A DNA stretch of 64,000 nucleotides, from positions 868,001 to 932,000 of the forward strand of contig JAJFPB010000003.1 of the NCBI GenBank assembly GCA_020881915.1, read 5' to 3'. Below are positions 1 through 11,250 of the stretch, piece by piece (position 1 is the stretch's first letter; every line of letters starts with the position of its first letter). The notes under the pieces are model-generated. The model was given only the letters and a program-made list of their open reading frames with translations, ran no database searches and was not told the origin of the DNA. The DNA is from Paramyrothecium sp. XJ0827 (Eukaryota; Ascomycota; Sordariomycetes; Hypocreales; Stachybotryaceae). The position numbers were made by a program, and so were the translations under genes.

Positions 1-557
1 TTGCATGCGTGAAATTGGGAGCTTGGCGGGCTGGCTGCAGATGGATGGAGAGATGCCGCAGCCACTGAGCCACTGAGCCACTGCCCTGAAAAGGAGCTCG
101 CGAAACCGTCACAGTAGGTAGCATGGTGCCCCCAGCCCCGCTGTCTGCCAGTCTCTGGTGCCGAGCCACTAAACGCTAGGTCAGGGGCCTTCCCTTCTTG
201 GCTGGAGAATCGCTCCTTCCCTCGCCTCCCCTCGCAGATGGTTTAATTAGGGCATCGACTCCTGCGTCCCAATGCCGCGGGCCTCTTTTCGTTTCTCTCT
301 CATTCATCGTCACCTGTCCAATCTCCCAGTCACTCCTTTGCTGGCCCCCGTATCTGCTGTTTGACACAGCATCACTGGGATACTGCCAGCTCAACACCCA
401 ACTCACCGTCACTCCTTTCCGGTGTAATCGCTACACTCATTGGAATCGCCTGCTTGACGCATTGCGATCCCCCCTCTGCTAGACCAGAGACGCGACGAAG
501 ACGACGCCACAGTCGACAAGACCCAAACCAATTAATACCATAACCACAATATTCATC
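1..557. other. Upstream region of the Crh-type gene, no gene seen
   Basis: No convincing coding sequence is present. The short open frames lack homology cues and contain CT-rich stretches. The 100 bases before the start at 558 are AC-rich, as is common in fungal 5' untranslated leaders. It is read as the promoter and leader of the gene at 558. Confidence 0.6.
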
Positions 558-1892
558 ATGCTCTACTCCTACCTCAAGCCCGCCGTCATGGCGGCCGCCC
601 TGCTTCTGCCCGGGCTGGCCAGCGCACAGGTCGAGAGCGAATGCGACCCGACCAAGGTGGACTGCCCGCCCAACCCAGCCTTCGCCACGAGCCAGAACTT
701 CAACTTCAACATGACTCCCAGCGGCGAGCTGTGGGAAAAGACTGCCGGCTACCCCAAGTACGACAATGACAAGGGCGCCACCTTCACCATCTCCAAGCAG
801 GGCGAGTCCACCACCATCCAGATGAAGTACTACTTCTTCTTCGGCCGCACCGAGATGCACATGAAGGCTTCCCACGGCACCGGCATCGTCAGCTCCATGA
901 TGTGGATCAGCGACAACCTCGATGAGGTCGATTGGGAGTTCCTGGGCTCCAAGCCCACCATCGCCCTGTCCAACTACTTCGGCAAGGGCAACACCGAGTC
1001 CGCCGATGGCGAGGAGCACACCGTCCCCAACGTTATCGACGACTACCACAACTACACAACCGTTTGGACCAAGGACCGTCTGGAATGGTGGTTCGATGGC
1101 AACCTGCTGCGCACCGTTGTTCCTGAACAAGCCGTCATCAACGGCACCAGCTTCTACCCCCAGACCCCGATGCGCGTTAGAATCGGCATCTGGGCTGGCG
1201 GTGACCCATCCCTCCCTCAAGGTGTCAACGAGTGGGCCGGCGGCAAGACCAACTACGACGAGGGCCCATTCTACATGTACGTCAAGTCGATGGCTATCGA
1301 GGACTACAGCTCTGGCAAGGAGTACGTCTACAGCGACAAGTCTGGCGACTGGGAGAGCATCAAGTCTATTGAGTAAGTCGACACTGCAGTCAACGTATCT
1401 CGTCATTTGCTAACACACCTCAGCGGTGAATCTAAGGCCGTCGAGATTATCAACAGGCCCCCGCCTGAGCCCGAAAAGACCATGTCGGAGAAGTTCAACG
1501 CTCTGTCCCCTACCGCAAAGATTGCCATCATTGCCGGCGGCTGCGGTTTCGTGGCTCTTATTGCCGGTGCTTTCGCCTTCTACTTCTTCCGCCAGCGTCG
1601 CCGTGGTGCTCGCGAAGCAGCTCTTGCTGCTCAGCGTGCCGAATCAGAGCGAATTGAGTTTGAAAACTACAAAGCTCGCGGCATCAACCCTGACGGTTTC
1701 ACGGACAATGCTCCCGAGTACGGCGCGCAAACCAAGAGCACCGGCTTCATGGGTGGTAGCACCTACAGTGCCGTGCCAGTCTCCCCCATGAGCCCCAACA
1801 CGGAGAAGGGTTTCCCACCGGCGCCTGCCCGGAGCTTCTCCAACGGCCCGTATGGTGGTCGCGGCAATGAGTACTCGAGTGGATGGAGGTGA
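558..1892 (+). CDS. GH16 Crh-type cell-wall transglycosidase with C-terminal membrane anchor
   Basis: Two exons, 558-1372 and 1424-1892, give 427 residues; the 51-nt intron has a GTAAGT donor, a TGCTAAC branch point and a CAG acceptor. The protein has an N-terminal signal peptide (hydrophobic to about residue 23) and a Cys-containing start typical of Crh enzymes. The GH16 active-site motif DEVDWEFLG lies near residue 120; its two Glu are the expected nucleophile and acid/base. Crh enzymes join chitin to beta-glucan in the wall. After the catalytic domain comes a linker, one strong membrane segment (about residues 305-327), a basic stop-transfer (RQRRRG) and a roughly 100-residue Gly/Pro/Ser-rich cytosolic tail. 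There is no GPI signal, so this is the transmembrane-anchored subgroup. Family call is secure; donor and acceptor specificity are not visible. Confidence 0.93.
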
Positions 1893-2938
1893 TCAACTGT
1901 GATCTTGGTGTTTTGAAGTTGATTTTTCAGGGTGTTTATCTTCGATATGTTGTTTCAGTTTGGCGTCGGAGTTGTTCAGTGGTCAAATCGACCTGAGCCT
2001 TGTCTTCTTTGTGCTCTGTTATCTTCGCTTCACAATATGAAAATTGTACACGCAACCTCACATCGCGTCCTTGCTTTCCTCAAAACCACGAGCAAGTTGC
2101 TTGTCATGGCACTTCATTATGGATCATGGTTGATGGCTTTATTGGCACTAATCAGTTCCAGTGCGACACATGCTAACGGTTTCCAAGCGTTGACACTCGT
2201 GAACAACCATGTCTACTAATCAGTTCCGGCGTGCAACATTTCAAGCATTTCTGACTGTCAACGACTATCGCATCCAATCAATATCCAACTCGGCTTAAGG
2301 CAGTCACCGAAAGCACTTCCAGGCCGCACATGGGAACAACACTACCGAAACGGATGGTCCAAGGGCGGGGTTTTATTCGACGGCATCTGTCTCAAGCGAC
2401 GAGCATACCCGCTGGGTGAACAGCTACAGCACCTTGGTCTCTGCTATTCGTCGCATGCAAGGGTCGCTCTTTTGCCGCGCCGGGACTATTCTCCGCCCCC
2501 CTCCATCTTGCATATAAAAGCTTGTTCTAGAACCCACCTTTGATCTGCCCTCCCGTTGCAACGCTCCGAAGCGGACGTAACGAACGACGTACATAAATCA
2601 GACCGAGGGCTGGACCATGCATCTTTGCAGCCGGGACTAGGATCATGGGGTTTCGCAACCCTAGCAGAAAACCGCATTTTCGAGGCGACACTCGGGCGCT
2701 TCAATTTACCACCAATGGCTTGTTTACGAGTAGGTAATTTGGATTGATTGTGGCTTGATTGACTACAGTTGGAGAGCAACTTGCGACGACTGCCGAGGCA
2801 GTCCGCTCTGCTACCGCAATACCATTCATCCCAGTTACCAATATTTCCCCTCAATGAGCGTGACACGTATTCCCCAGATCCATCCTTGCGACGGCGTACC
2901 CATCCACCAGAACTAAAGTCCCATCGAAGACTTACCAT
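1893..2938. other. Intergenic, no gene seen
   Basis: This lies between the convergent 3' ends of the Crh-type gene and the DUF4360-like gene. Open frames on both strands are short, lack family motifs and overlap one another, so none is called. Confidence 0.6.
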
Positions 2939-3580
2939 CTAGCAAGGCCTCCACTGGACGTTGAGCTGCTGGGTGAAGGCGACGGTAGCATCGTCGTCAG
3001 TGATGGAGCCATAGGCAGTGGCGTTGGTCGTGGTCAGACCGATACGGTTGTTGATGTTGAGGTTGCCGTTGGCGCCGCAGGGGGACCAGATGATGCTGGC
3101 GGTGGGAATCTGGTCCTGCTTGGTATAGACCTGGCCGAGCTCCCAGACGCCGCCGCCCTGGATGCTCACGCGGGTAGTGGTGGTGGCCGCGGCGTCCTGG
3201 CTGAAGTAGTAGGTGCTGAAGAAGTCACCCTTGATGCCCTTCTCAAGGATGGCATAGCCGTGGTAGGTGCTCTCGACGACGGCGAACTGGAAGCCACCGG
3301 GGTATTTGAGGTTGAGGTGGAGCTGGCAGTTCTTGCTTCGCTCGGCGAAGGGGATGCCGGGTCCGATGTACGTCTGGAACTGGTCGAAGCCAAACGTGAC
3401 GACGGTGCGGTCGGTGGAGATGCTCGTGGACACGGTGCCCTGGGGGCAGCCGTTGCCGGACCACGACACACCCTGGATGGTGATGAGCTTGGGGTCCGGG
3501 CCCGCGCCGCCGAAGACGGGGTTGATGACGGGCGTGGCGGCGGCGAGGGCCGGGACGAGAGCCAGGGGGGAGAAACGCAT
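2939..3580 (-). CDS. Small secreted DUF4360-like protein
   Basis: A single exon encodes 213 residues from the ATG at 3580. The frame stays open upstream, but the extra residues are low-complexity, and the chosen ATG begins a clean signal peptide (MRFSPLALVPALAAATP). The mature part has the features I associate with DUF4360 secreted proteins: an early ITIQGVSWSGNGCPQGT segment, then Thr/Ser-rich beta-strand-like sequence, paired cysteines (GC...C, SPC) and a terminal WRPC. No catalytic residues are recognisable. The family is widespread in ascomycete secretomes and its function is unknown. It could act at the cell surface or as a secreted effector-like protein, but nothing here shows that. Confidence 0.8.
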   Translation of the reverse strand: MRFSPLALVPALAAATPVINPVFGGAGPDPKLITIQGVSWSGNGCPQGTVSTSISTDRTVVTFGFDQFQTYIGPGIPFAERSKNCQLHLNLKYPGGFQFAVVESTYHGYAILEKGIKGDFFSTYYFSQDAAATTTTRVSIQGGGVWELGQVYTKQDQIPTASIIWSPCGANGNLNINNRIGLTTTNATAYGSITDDDATVAFTQQLNVQWRPC

Positions 3581-4291
3581 GATGAATGAGGAGACGGAGG
3601 AAGGAGCAAACTGTGCTAGACGGGTTGGATGTTGCGTTTGAGGTGAGAGAAGAGATGGTGAGGACCGAGAAGGCTGATGAGTTTCTCTCTTCGTCTCTGG
3701 ATGAAGCGGAAGTAGGTCCCTCTTATACTTGATCCGAGATGCAGTCGTCCGTCGTTGACCGAGCTTCGTCGACAGCACGCAACCCCTCTTTCCGTTCGCC
3801 AGGCCTCCAGCTCATCCTTCTGTCCCTCTGTCCCTCCCTCTCTTTTCCCGTAACCCGGAGAGACAGATCCAAAGTTGCATTTTCCCCCAGCGCACGCGTT
3901 CTAGGCTCGGCAAAGGGTCCCCCCTCCTCCTCACGAGCTCAGCCCAGAATCACACGTCAAGCACACTAGGGGGCAAGGTTGTAAGGAGGCCCGATGCAAT
4001 ATCGTCCATTCCCTCGTTTCTGCAGGTTGCGTCGGGATGTATCGCGCATATTGCAACGTCTGGGTTTGGAGTAGTGACCTCGCCCGTTAGCTTGGGATAG
4101 AGAGGAGGGAGGGAGGGAGGGGGTGGAGGAGAAGGAGAGCGGGCCGAGCGCAACACTTTGCTTCATGCGCACTTTGGGCATTCGCCGTGCTCGGTGTTCA
4201 GGGCTCATGGCAGCGTCGACATGATACCGGGCCCAGAGACGATGAAACCATCTCGTAAGAGAGAGAGGCAGAGCACAAGCAGAGATGAGCA

Positions 4292-4312
4292 AGCAGCAGC
4301 AGCAGCAGCAGC
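4292..4312. repeat. (CAG)n microsatellite
   Basis: About seven tandem CAG/GCA units lie in non-coding sequence upstream of the DUF4360-like gene. Confidence 0.9.
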
Positions 4313-5543
4313 GTGAGTGAGGGGGTTAGCCGAAGCGTATAGTAGGGCATGCGACAAGGATGGAGCGACCTGCAAGGACCGTGGGTGTTTATTTTAGTTT
4401 CGGGGGTCTCGCGCGCGCAGGAAGCAGAAAGCAGAAGACGAGATGCAACCGGGGGCCAGAGCGAGGGGAGGGGGACCAGCGAAATAGATTGCAAACAAAT
4501 TAAAGTCCCGGGGCTGGACCCAGCGCTGCCTTTATGTACTGCACAAGACAGGGCCTCTTCATTCTTTTGCCGCCGCAGCTAAGAGCGCAGCGCAAACAAG
4601 CCCATCTATCCTGTCCCAAGGGTTGGCGATGCAACCCCCTCCCTCGTCTGGTCGAAAGGCTCATAGTGCAATATAAGCAAAAGCAGGTGCTTGCATGGGC
4701 TGGGCCGGGCCCAATCACGTTGTGCCGGGCCGGGGGGGTTATTTTGCGGTCTACACTAACACGAGGTATAGTAAAGAAGGAGGGCGTGGAGAGAGTAAAG
4801 GAGGGAAACAAAAGACCAGAGACAGAGACAGTTTGCCCATCACTTGACCCGAGCTTGTTTAGCCTCGCAGACACCATTAAAAAAAGACGTGAGAGTAGGG
4901 TCTCGCTGCAGCAGCTTACTCGGCCTGCTCTATCCTTCATGCAAGTCTATACAAATCTTTGGGTTGCGGTTGGCACGCATCGACGCGCCGATGGCAGAGA
5001 CACACCCCCCTCCCTCTTTTGGGAGACTTCAAAAGTCTGGACACGGCCTCGGCTTCGTCTAAGCTCTCTCTGGTCGCTTGTATATTAAACGCCCTCGATT
5101 TGCGCCGCTCCGACCCGCAGCTCTTGCCGACAGCGGCTGGGAAGACTGGAGCGCTGGGGTTCATCGTTTGTCTTTCGGTCTGCATTGGTAGATGTAGAAA
5201 CCCCGTAGTTTGAGCCGGGATCGCCGTAGACCCAGCCAAAGATTGGACAGAGAGATCTGGGGCAGGACGTAGATCTCCAGATTCGCCCCCATCTCTCCCA
5301 GACCCTTTTCTCTCAGGGGCGACGGCGCCCATATCGAGTAAAGGACCAACGCTGCGCATCTGCACGTGTTGATCCGGCCTGCGCCGAGCCCCCAGGGCGG
5401 CTAATGGCTGCGAGACGGGGTGGCGGGCTGGAGGGCTATATGGCAAATCAGGCCACCTTGTGGACTATAGCCGCCCCGAGCAAGCCAGAGGTTGCGTCGC
5501 ACCGTTTATTAGAGGCTACCTACATACACACGTACATACATGC

Positions 5544-5566
5544 CTTACCTCAGGTGAGGTAGGCCC
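5544..5566. repeat. Short imperfect inverted repeat
   Basis: The arms ACCTCA and TGAGGT flank a GG centre and extend imperfectly outward to roughly 8 bp. The sequence is rich in ACCT/AGGT words, and similar words recur near 63225-63310. It may be a short dispersed motif or chance in low-complexity DNA. Confidence 0.35.
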
Positions 5567-6706
5567 GGTAGGTGGTTAACCTACGTTGCATCTGGGACTA
5601 TCCACCCACCCCATCCACGTCTGTAGCGAACGAAGATACATGAGTCAAAGGGGCGAGGACGGCACCATCAATCAATACGGACTATTCCCTCCGTAAACGT
5701 GGCCGTAAGCAGGCTCGGCTGTCTGCAGGTAGATTGTCGGAGGGGGCCACCTCTCATTAAATGACCGTTTTCTTCTCTTTTACCCATCAGCGCGTGCCGC
5801 CTCCGTGGGTTGCGCGAGTGTTTGACCTGGCGGCTCCCGGTGAAGAGGCCCGGTCTATGAGGGTTGGTTTCGTTTGCCGGTTACACCCGCCCCGACCCTC
5901 TCCCCTCATGTACTCCATCTGAGATGGCCTAGGTATCATAGTAGATGCCCAAGAGGGAGAAGAAAGAAAAAAGAAAAGAAAAAAGTACCACGAAAGAGAC
6001 CTTCCTCTTGCGGCTTGCCCTGCGTCTTGGGTTCGCCGCCGTGGTGTAGCGTCCCAGCACAGCGCAGCACAGCACAGGGGGGGATAACAAGGACCAGGTC
6101 TCCAAGCAATCCAATCCATCCTCTCTCTCACACTTCTCTCACATTTTTGGTTCTTTTTTTCCTCTCTCTCTTTGCACTCCCACGAAACTAGCCGGGGCCC
6201 ACGGAGCAAAGGACAAGAACCGAAGGGGCCAATTCATTTACGACTGCGGGCTCAGCTGAGCCTGGATTGATTTAAAGACAGAAAGCTGAGTGAGTTGTTA
6301 CGATGACTGCATGACGGCGAACCATGGGTTGGCCTTGGACGGGGCAATAGGTTCGAACGGGGAGAGGACGACGCACCCCCCGGATAATTGCTCGAGCCCC
6401 GAACGATGGTGTTTTTGTTAATAGCAGAGTCGCGCTATACATGGCCCAATCAGCCGACCAGCTCCGGCGCATGTTGCCATCGCAAAGTCACCGCCGGTCG
6501 TTGGTCAGTCGCAGCAAAGGCAAGAGTTCTATTGGGCAACGCGGGTATGCAAGGGTATTTACAGCCTTACGAATCATCAACCTCCCTCCTCCCCGTTCAT
6601 CCCGTCCTATCTCATCGCAGCAATCTCGTTTCGTTTCGTCTTACCTCATCTCGCCGGCAGGTCGTTCTTTTCGGCCGCCGCCGCCGCCTCCGCCTAGTCT
6701 CCCACC

Positions 6707-8260
6707 TCACTGCCCCTCAACCTGCTTGAGGAGGCCCTCGAGGTTGATGCTCTTGGGCCGCTCGATGGGCAGCCCCAGGGCGCGGTCCCAGATGAGCTGC
6801 GCCAGCGGGCCCAGGCCGCGGGACACGCCAAAGGTGGCGGTGTAGTAGAGCGTCTCGTGGAAGCCGTAGTGGTGGAAGAGCACGCCGGAGCTGCTGTCGA
6901 CGTTGGGGTAGGGGTTCTTGGTCTTGCCGTGCTTCTTGAGCACCTCGGGCGCGATCCGGCTGTTCTTCTCGACCAGCTGGAACACGGGGTCCTTGGCGAT
7001 CTCGGGGCGCGCCGCCGCGTAGTCCATGAGCGCCTCGAAGCGGGGGTCGGGCTTGCGGAGCACCGCGTGGCCGTAGCCGGGCACGACGCGGCCCGAGTTG
7101 AGCGTCGACCACAGGTAGTCGTGGACGTCCTGCTCCGTGTAGTCGGCGGGGATGGCCTCCTTCATCTGGAGGATCCAGCGGAGGACCTCCTGCGCGGCCA
7201 GGCTGGTGGTAAGGTTAGCTGTGTTAGACTGTCATTGGTCTGTGCAAACGGCTACGTACCCGTGAAGAGGTCCGGCGAGACCCTGCAGACCGGCGCTGTA
7301 GGACAGGAAGGGGTCGCTGAGGGCGCTGCCGACAAGGTGGGTGGCGTGGGCGGAGACGTTGCCGCCCTCGTGGTCGCCGTGCAGGGCCAGGTACAGGCGG
7401 AGCAGGTCCTGGAAGTTCTCGTTCTCGCGGCCGCCCTTGCCCAGCATGGCGGCGAAGTTGTAGGACCAGTCCTGCTCGAGGTCGACCTCGGCAGGCAGGG
7501 CGCCGCCGCCGCGGTAGGCGTTCTGGTAGATCTTGGCGGCGATGGTGGGCAGCTTGGCCAGCAGGGAGATGGAGTCGTCAAAGGTGGGCTCCCAGTAGTC
7601 GGCCTTGTTGAGGCCCTGCTCGTAGGCCTTGGCGAACTTGGAGGTGTAGTTGAGGGCGGAGACGGCCATGGCGAACTGCGTCATGGGGTGCAGGTCGCGC
7701 GGGAAGTCGTCGAGCATCTTGGACACGAAGGCCGGGATCTGGGCCTGCTCGGCCAGCTCGCGCGAGAAGCGCCGGACCTGCGAGACGGAGGGCACCTGGC
7801 CGGTGAGCAGCAGCCAGAACATGGCCTCGGGCAGCATCTCGGTGCCCGTCGTGCCCTTGGGCAGCACCTCCTGGCACTCCTTGATGGTGCGGCCGTGGAA
7901 GCGGATGCCCTCGTTGGCGTCGAGGACGGAGCCCTCCCAGACCATGGCCTTGAGGCCGCGCATGCCGCCGAGCGTGTTCTCGACCTTGACCTCGCCGATC
8001 GTCTTGCCGCCGTGCGCCTTGACCTTCTTGAGGAGCTCGCGCTTGGCGGGGATGACCTCGCGCAGCGTGGCCTTGAGGTCCAGCTCGGCCGAGGACGAGT
8101 AGCTCCGGGCGGAGGAGAGGATGATGGTTCGGGCCCATGGCTGCGATTGTTGTGTTTGTGTTAGGACGCTGGTCACCACTGCTTCGGCGAGTTTCCTGTG
8201 CTTCCGACATACCTGAAGCGAGGCCAAGGCTCGCTGGGAGCGCCTCATGTTGAGAGCCAT
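6707..8260 (-). CDS. mcsA: 2-methylcitrate synthase, mitochondrial
   Basis: Three exons on the minus strand (8260-8213, 8140-7260, 7202-6707) give 474 residues; introns are 72 and 57 nt. The enzyme condenses propionyl-CoA with oxaloacetate in the methylcitrate cycle. It is a citrate synthase fold with the catalytic triad visible: His309 in GPLHGLA, His355 in PGYGHAVLR and Asp412 in [10 protein letters not shown] assign methylcitrate rather than citrate synthase because the segments after the targeting peptide ([32 protein letters not shown]) and the C-terminal IERPKSINL match fungal McsA as I know it and differ from canonical CIT1. The Arg/Ser-rich start is a mitochondrial presequence. It is divergent from the methylisocitrate lyase gene at 9173, which supports the pathway call. 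Fungal McsA enzymes usually also accept acetyl-CoA. Confidence 0.92.
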
Positions 8261-9172
8261 GACGAAAGAGTAGGTAGGGGTGAGAGAGGTGGTTGATAGG
8301 AATTGATGTGTTGTAACAGAGCCCTTTCGTTCTTCTTCTCTCGTCAGTGCCTGCTTGAGGAAGGTTCAAAAAATAAAAAAATAAGGGCCAACAAAAATAA
8401 AAATGCCTATTCACGAGGCGGGCGGCCGGAAAGCAATGGCGGTGGGATGGGCAAGGCCAGGCCAGGGAATGTAGATGCACTGCATTAAGCCGAGGTCCTC
8501 AGTCCTCAATCGATTGGGGATTGGCCCCGGGCGGCGCCTCCCCCAACCCCCGCATGTTCTGACGCCCAGCCCGAAAATACGTATCCTTACAGTGGCCGCT
8601 TCTGGGGAAGAGGCGACCTAAGATGACGCTGCCGGGCCTTTTGGCACTGGAGTCTGCTGCGGGTCGGGTCTCTGGCAAGCGACGCAAGCCGAGGGAAGCC
8701 GTATCCACGTAGGCGCCGACGATGCGCTTCACAAGTCAACACCAACTGTTGAGACAATCTGATTCATACGAGACTGGAAACTGCTTGAAAAAAAAAAAAA
8801 AAGAATAGCAGATATATCCGATCTCATGCTATCTCTCTCTCTCCACTTGCAGGAACATGCCTGCAGAAGCCTCCTCACCCATTGCTCTTCGGCGCAGCCA
8901 CCCTCGGCTCGGGGCAATGGCACATCCCCGCATCCGCTGATTGGCCAATGCTGCTATCCACGCGGGTCTCCGACTTTGCCCCGAGGTTAGCCGTATGACA
9001 TATGATTTCCAATCCGCAACACCAACGAAACCTCAACCTGCGATTTGCCATATCACTCACCTTTCGGCGGCCTCGTTTGTGACCCGACGGACCCGAAACT
9101 CCCAGCATCCCATACGCCCGGCGTCCGTCTGTTTCCCTTCACGAACTTCCATCTACGACCACGACCACGATA
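8261..9172. promoter_or_regulatory. Shared divergent promoter of the methylcitrate cycle pair
   Basis: This 912-bp region separates the starts of mcsA (minus) and the methylisocitrate lyase gene (plus). It contains an A-run near 8788, a CT-rich tract near 8830, two ATTGG words near 8513-8525 and the palindrome ATTGGCCAAT at 8940-8949. It carries no convincing gene. Co-regulation from this region is inferred from the arrangement. Confidence 0.7.
8940..8949. promoter_or_regulatory. Palindromic double CCAAT box
   Basis: ATTGGCCAAT is a perfect 10-bp palindrome that presents a CCAAT core on each strand, 223 bp upstream of the methylisocitrate lyase start. CCAAT is the core bound by the fungal CCAAT-binding complex. 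Function here is inferred. Confidence 0.45.
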
Positions 9173-11028
9173 ATGATGCGCAGGATCGCAACCGCAGCGC
9201 CCAGGCGAGCCCTGCGCACCTCGTCCATCCCCAGAACCCGTCTCCTGGCCGTCCGCTCCCTCTCCTCCACAGCCCGAATGGCCGCTCCCTCGAGCCCCTA
9301 CTCTTCCGGCACGCCGCCCTCCGACTCCTTCCAGCTCCTGGCCGAGTCGCAGAAGCCCGGCGAGGCTGAGGATGCCCTGTACGAGTCCCAGGTCCGCGAG
9401 ATCGAGGCCTGGTGGTCGTCCCCCCGGTTCTCCGGCATCAAGCGCCCCTACACCGCCGCCGATGTGGCCACCAAGCGCGGCACCCAGCACATCTCGTACC
9501 CCAGCTCCGTCATGGCCACCAAGCTGTTCAACCTAGTCCGCGAGCGCGAGGCCAAGGGCGAGCCTATCCATACCAGTACGTGATACCTGATACCTTCGTC
9601 AGCTCGGAGCCATCGTGTCTAACGCAGCAACCAGTGGGCGCCATCGACCCCGTGCAGATGACCCAGCAGGCCCCTCACCAGGAGGTCCTCTACATCTCCG
9701 GCTGGGCCTGCTCCTCCCTCCTCACCACCACCAACGAGGTCTCCCCCGACTTTGGCGACTACCCCTACAACACCGTCCCCAACCAGGTCCAGCGCCTCGC
9801 CAAGGCCCAGTCCATGCACGACCGTAAGCAGTGGGACGCCCGCCGCAAGATGACGGCCCAGGACCGCGCCGCGACGCCCTACGTCGACTACCTCCGCCCC
9901 ATCATCGCCGACGGCGACACCGGCCACGGCGGCCTCTCCGCCGTCCTCAAGCTCGCCAAGCTCTTCGCCGAGAACGGCGCCGCGGCCGTCCACTTCGAGG
10001 ACCAGCTGCACGGCGGCAAGAAGTGCGGCCACCTCGCCGGCAAGGTCCTCGTCCCCATCGGCGAGCACATCAACCGCCTCAACGCCGCCCGCTTCCAGTG
10101 GGACGTCATGGGCTGCGAGAACCTTGTCATCGCCCGCACCGACTCCGAGTCCGGCAAGCTGCTCTCGTCCGCCATCGACGTCCGCGACCACGAGTTCATC
10201 CTCGGCGTCGCTGAGCCCTCCATCGAGCCGCTCGCCGAGACCATCCAGGCCATGGAGGCCAAGGGCGCCGCCGGCTCCGAGATCGACGCCTTCGAGGCCA
10301 AGTGGGTCAAGTCCACCAAGCTCGTCACCTTTGACGAGGCCGCCGTGGCCCACATGCGCAGCGAGGGCGTCGCTCAGGGCAAGATCGACGAGTACCTCGC
10401 CGCCACGGCCAAGGACCGCGACATGGGCATCACGAGGCGCCGCAGCCTGGCGTCGCAGTACACCAAGACCCCCGTCTACTTCAACTGGGACGTGCCGCGC
10501 ACCCGCGAGGGCTTCTACCACTACCGCGCCGGCATGGAGGCCGCCACCAAGCGCGCCCTGGCCTTCGGCCCCTACGCCGACCTCCTGTGGGTCGAGACGG
10601 GCGACCCCAACGTCGAGGTGGCCGCCAAGCTCGGCCGCGCCGTGCGCGGCGTCTACCCGGGCAAGGGCCTCGTGTACAACCTGTCGCCCTCGTTCAACTG
10701 GATGGCGCACGGCTTTACGCCCGAGACGCTCAAGTCGTTCATCTGGGACATCGCCCGCGAGGGCTTCGTCCTGCAGCTCATCTCGCTCGCGGGCCTGCAC
10801 TCCAACGCCACCGCGACGACGGAGCTGGCGCGCGCCTTCAAGACGGACGGCATGAAGGCCTACGTCGACCTGGTCCAGCGCCGCGAGAAGGAGCTCGGCT
10901 GCGACGTGCTGACGCACCAGAAGTGGAGCGGCGCCAGCTACATGGACGGCATCCTGGGCGCCATCCAGAGTGGGAGCTCGAGCAGCAGGAGCATGGGCGA
11001 GGGCAACACGGAGGGCCAGTTTCACTAG
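9173..11028 (+). CDS. mclA: 2-methylisocitrate lyase, mitochondrial
   Basis: Two exons, 9173-9575 and 9635-11028, give 598 residues. The 59-nt intron has a GTACGT donor and a TCTAAC branch point; the acceptor is fixed by the conserved reading HTMGAIDPVQ. The enzyme cleaves 2-methylisocitrate to pyruvate and succinate, the last step of the methylcitrate cycle. It belongs to the isocitrate lyase superfamily, and the catalytic KKCGH motif has its Cys at about residue 265. Evidence for the methylisocitrate form: an Arg/Ser-rich mitochondrial presequence, the KKCGHLAGK variant of the active-site loop, no C-terminal peroxisomal signal (it ends GQFH), and pairing with mcsA. Codons are extremely rich in G/C at the third position. 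A true glyoxylate-cycle isocitrate lyase is the alternative but less likely. Confidence 0.9.
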
Positions 11029-11250
11029 GCTGGGTGTGATGGTTTAGTGAGCAGAAAAATTGGTGATTACGGGTGGTTGTTGGGGAGCATCGGAACGGAG
11101 TCTGGAGCATGATTGGTTCTATATTATGTTGTATTTAGATGAGCCACACCGTAGAGACACATTATACCTATGCTACTATCTGAGCATCATGTACCAATTT
11201 GGTTACAGTATTATTGTACTTCCTTGCATGGTCCCCTCCATCTCAACACC

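Larger units (their letters stand above)
3581..6706. other. Long intergenic region, no gene seen
   Basis: This 3.1-kb stretch lies upstream of the DUF4360-like gene and downstream of the methylcitrate synthase gene. Many short frames exist on both strands, but they are CT/GA-rich, overlapping and without motifs. It contains a CAG microsatellite near 4292, purine-rich runs and a short imperfect hairpin around 5544-5566. A transcript or a regulatory role cannot be excluded. Confidence 0.6.

Noticed and set aside
372..1406. 344-codon minus-strand frame over the Crh-type gene
   Set aside because: Antisense shadow with low-complexity Val/Gly/Ala composition; the plus-strand GH16 protein explains the region.
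6345..6365. Possible tRNA B-box (GGTTCGAA)
   Set aside because: The following bases do not fit the T-arm consensus and no cloverleaf or A-box is nearby.
6857..8164. 435-codon open frame on the plus strand opposite methylcitrate synthase
   Set aside because: It is antisense to a clearly spliced, conserved gene and arises from GC3-rich codons; composition is Val/Gly/Leu/Asp-rich without motifs.
9619..11025. 468-codon open frame antisense to methylisocitrate lyase
   Set aside because: Same shadow effect of extreme GC3; no domain motif.
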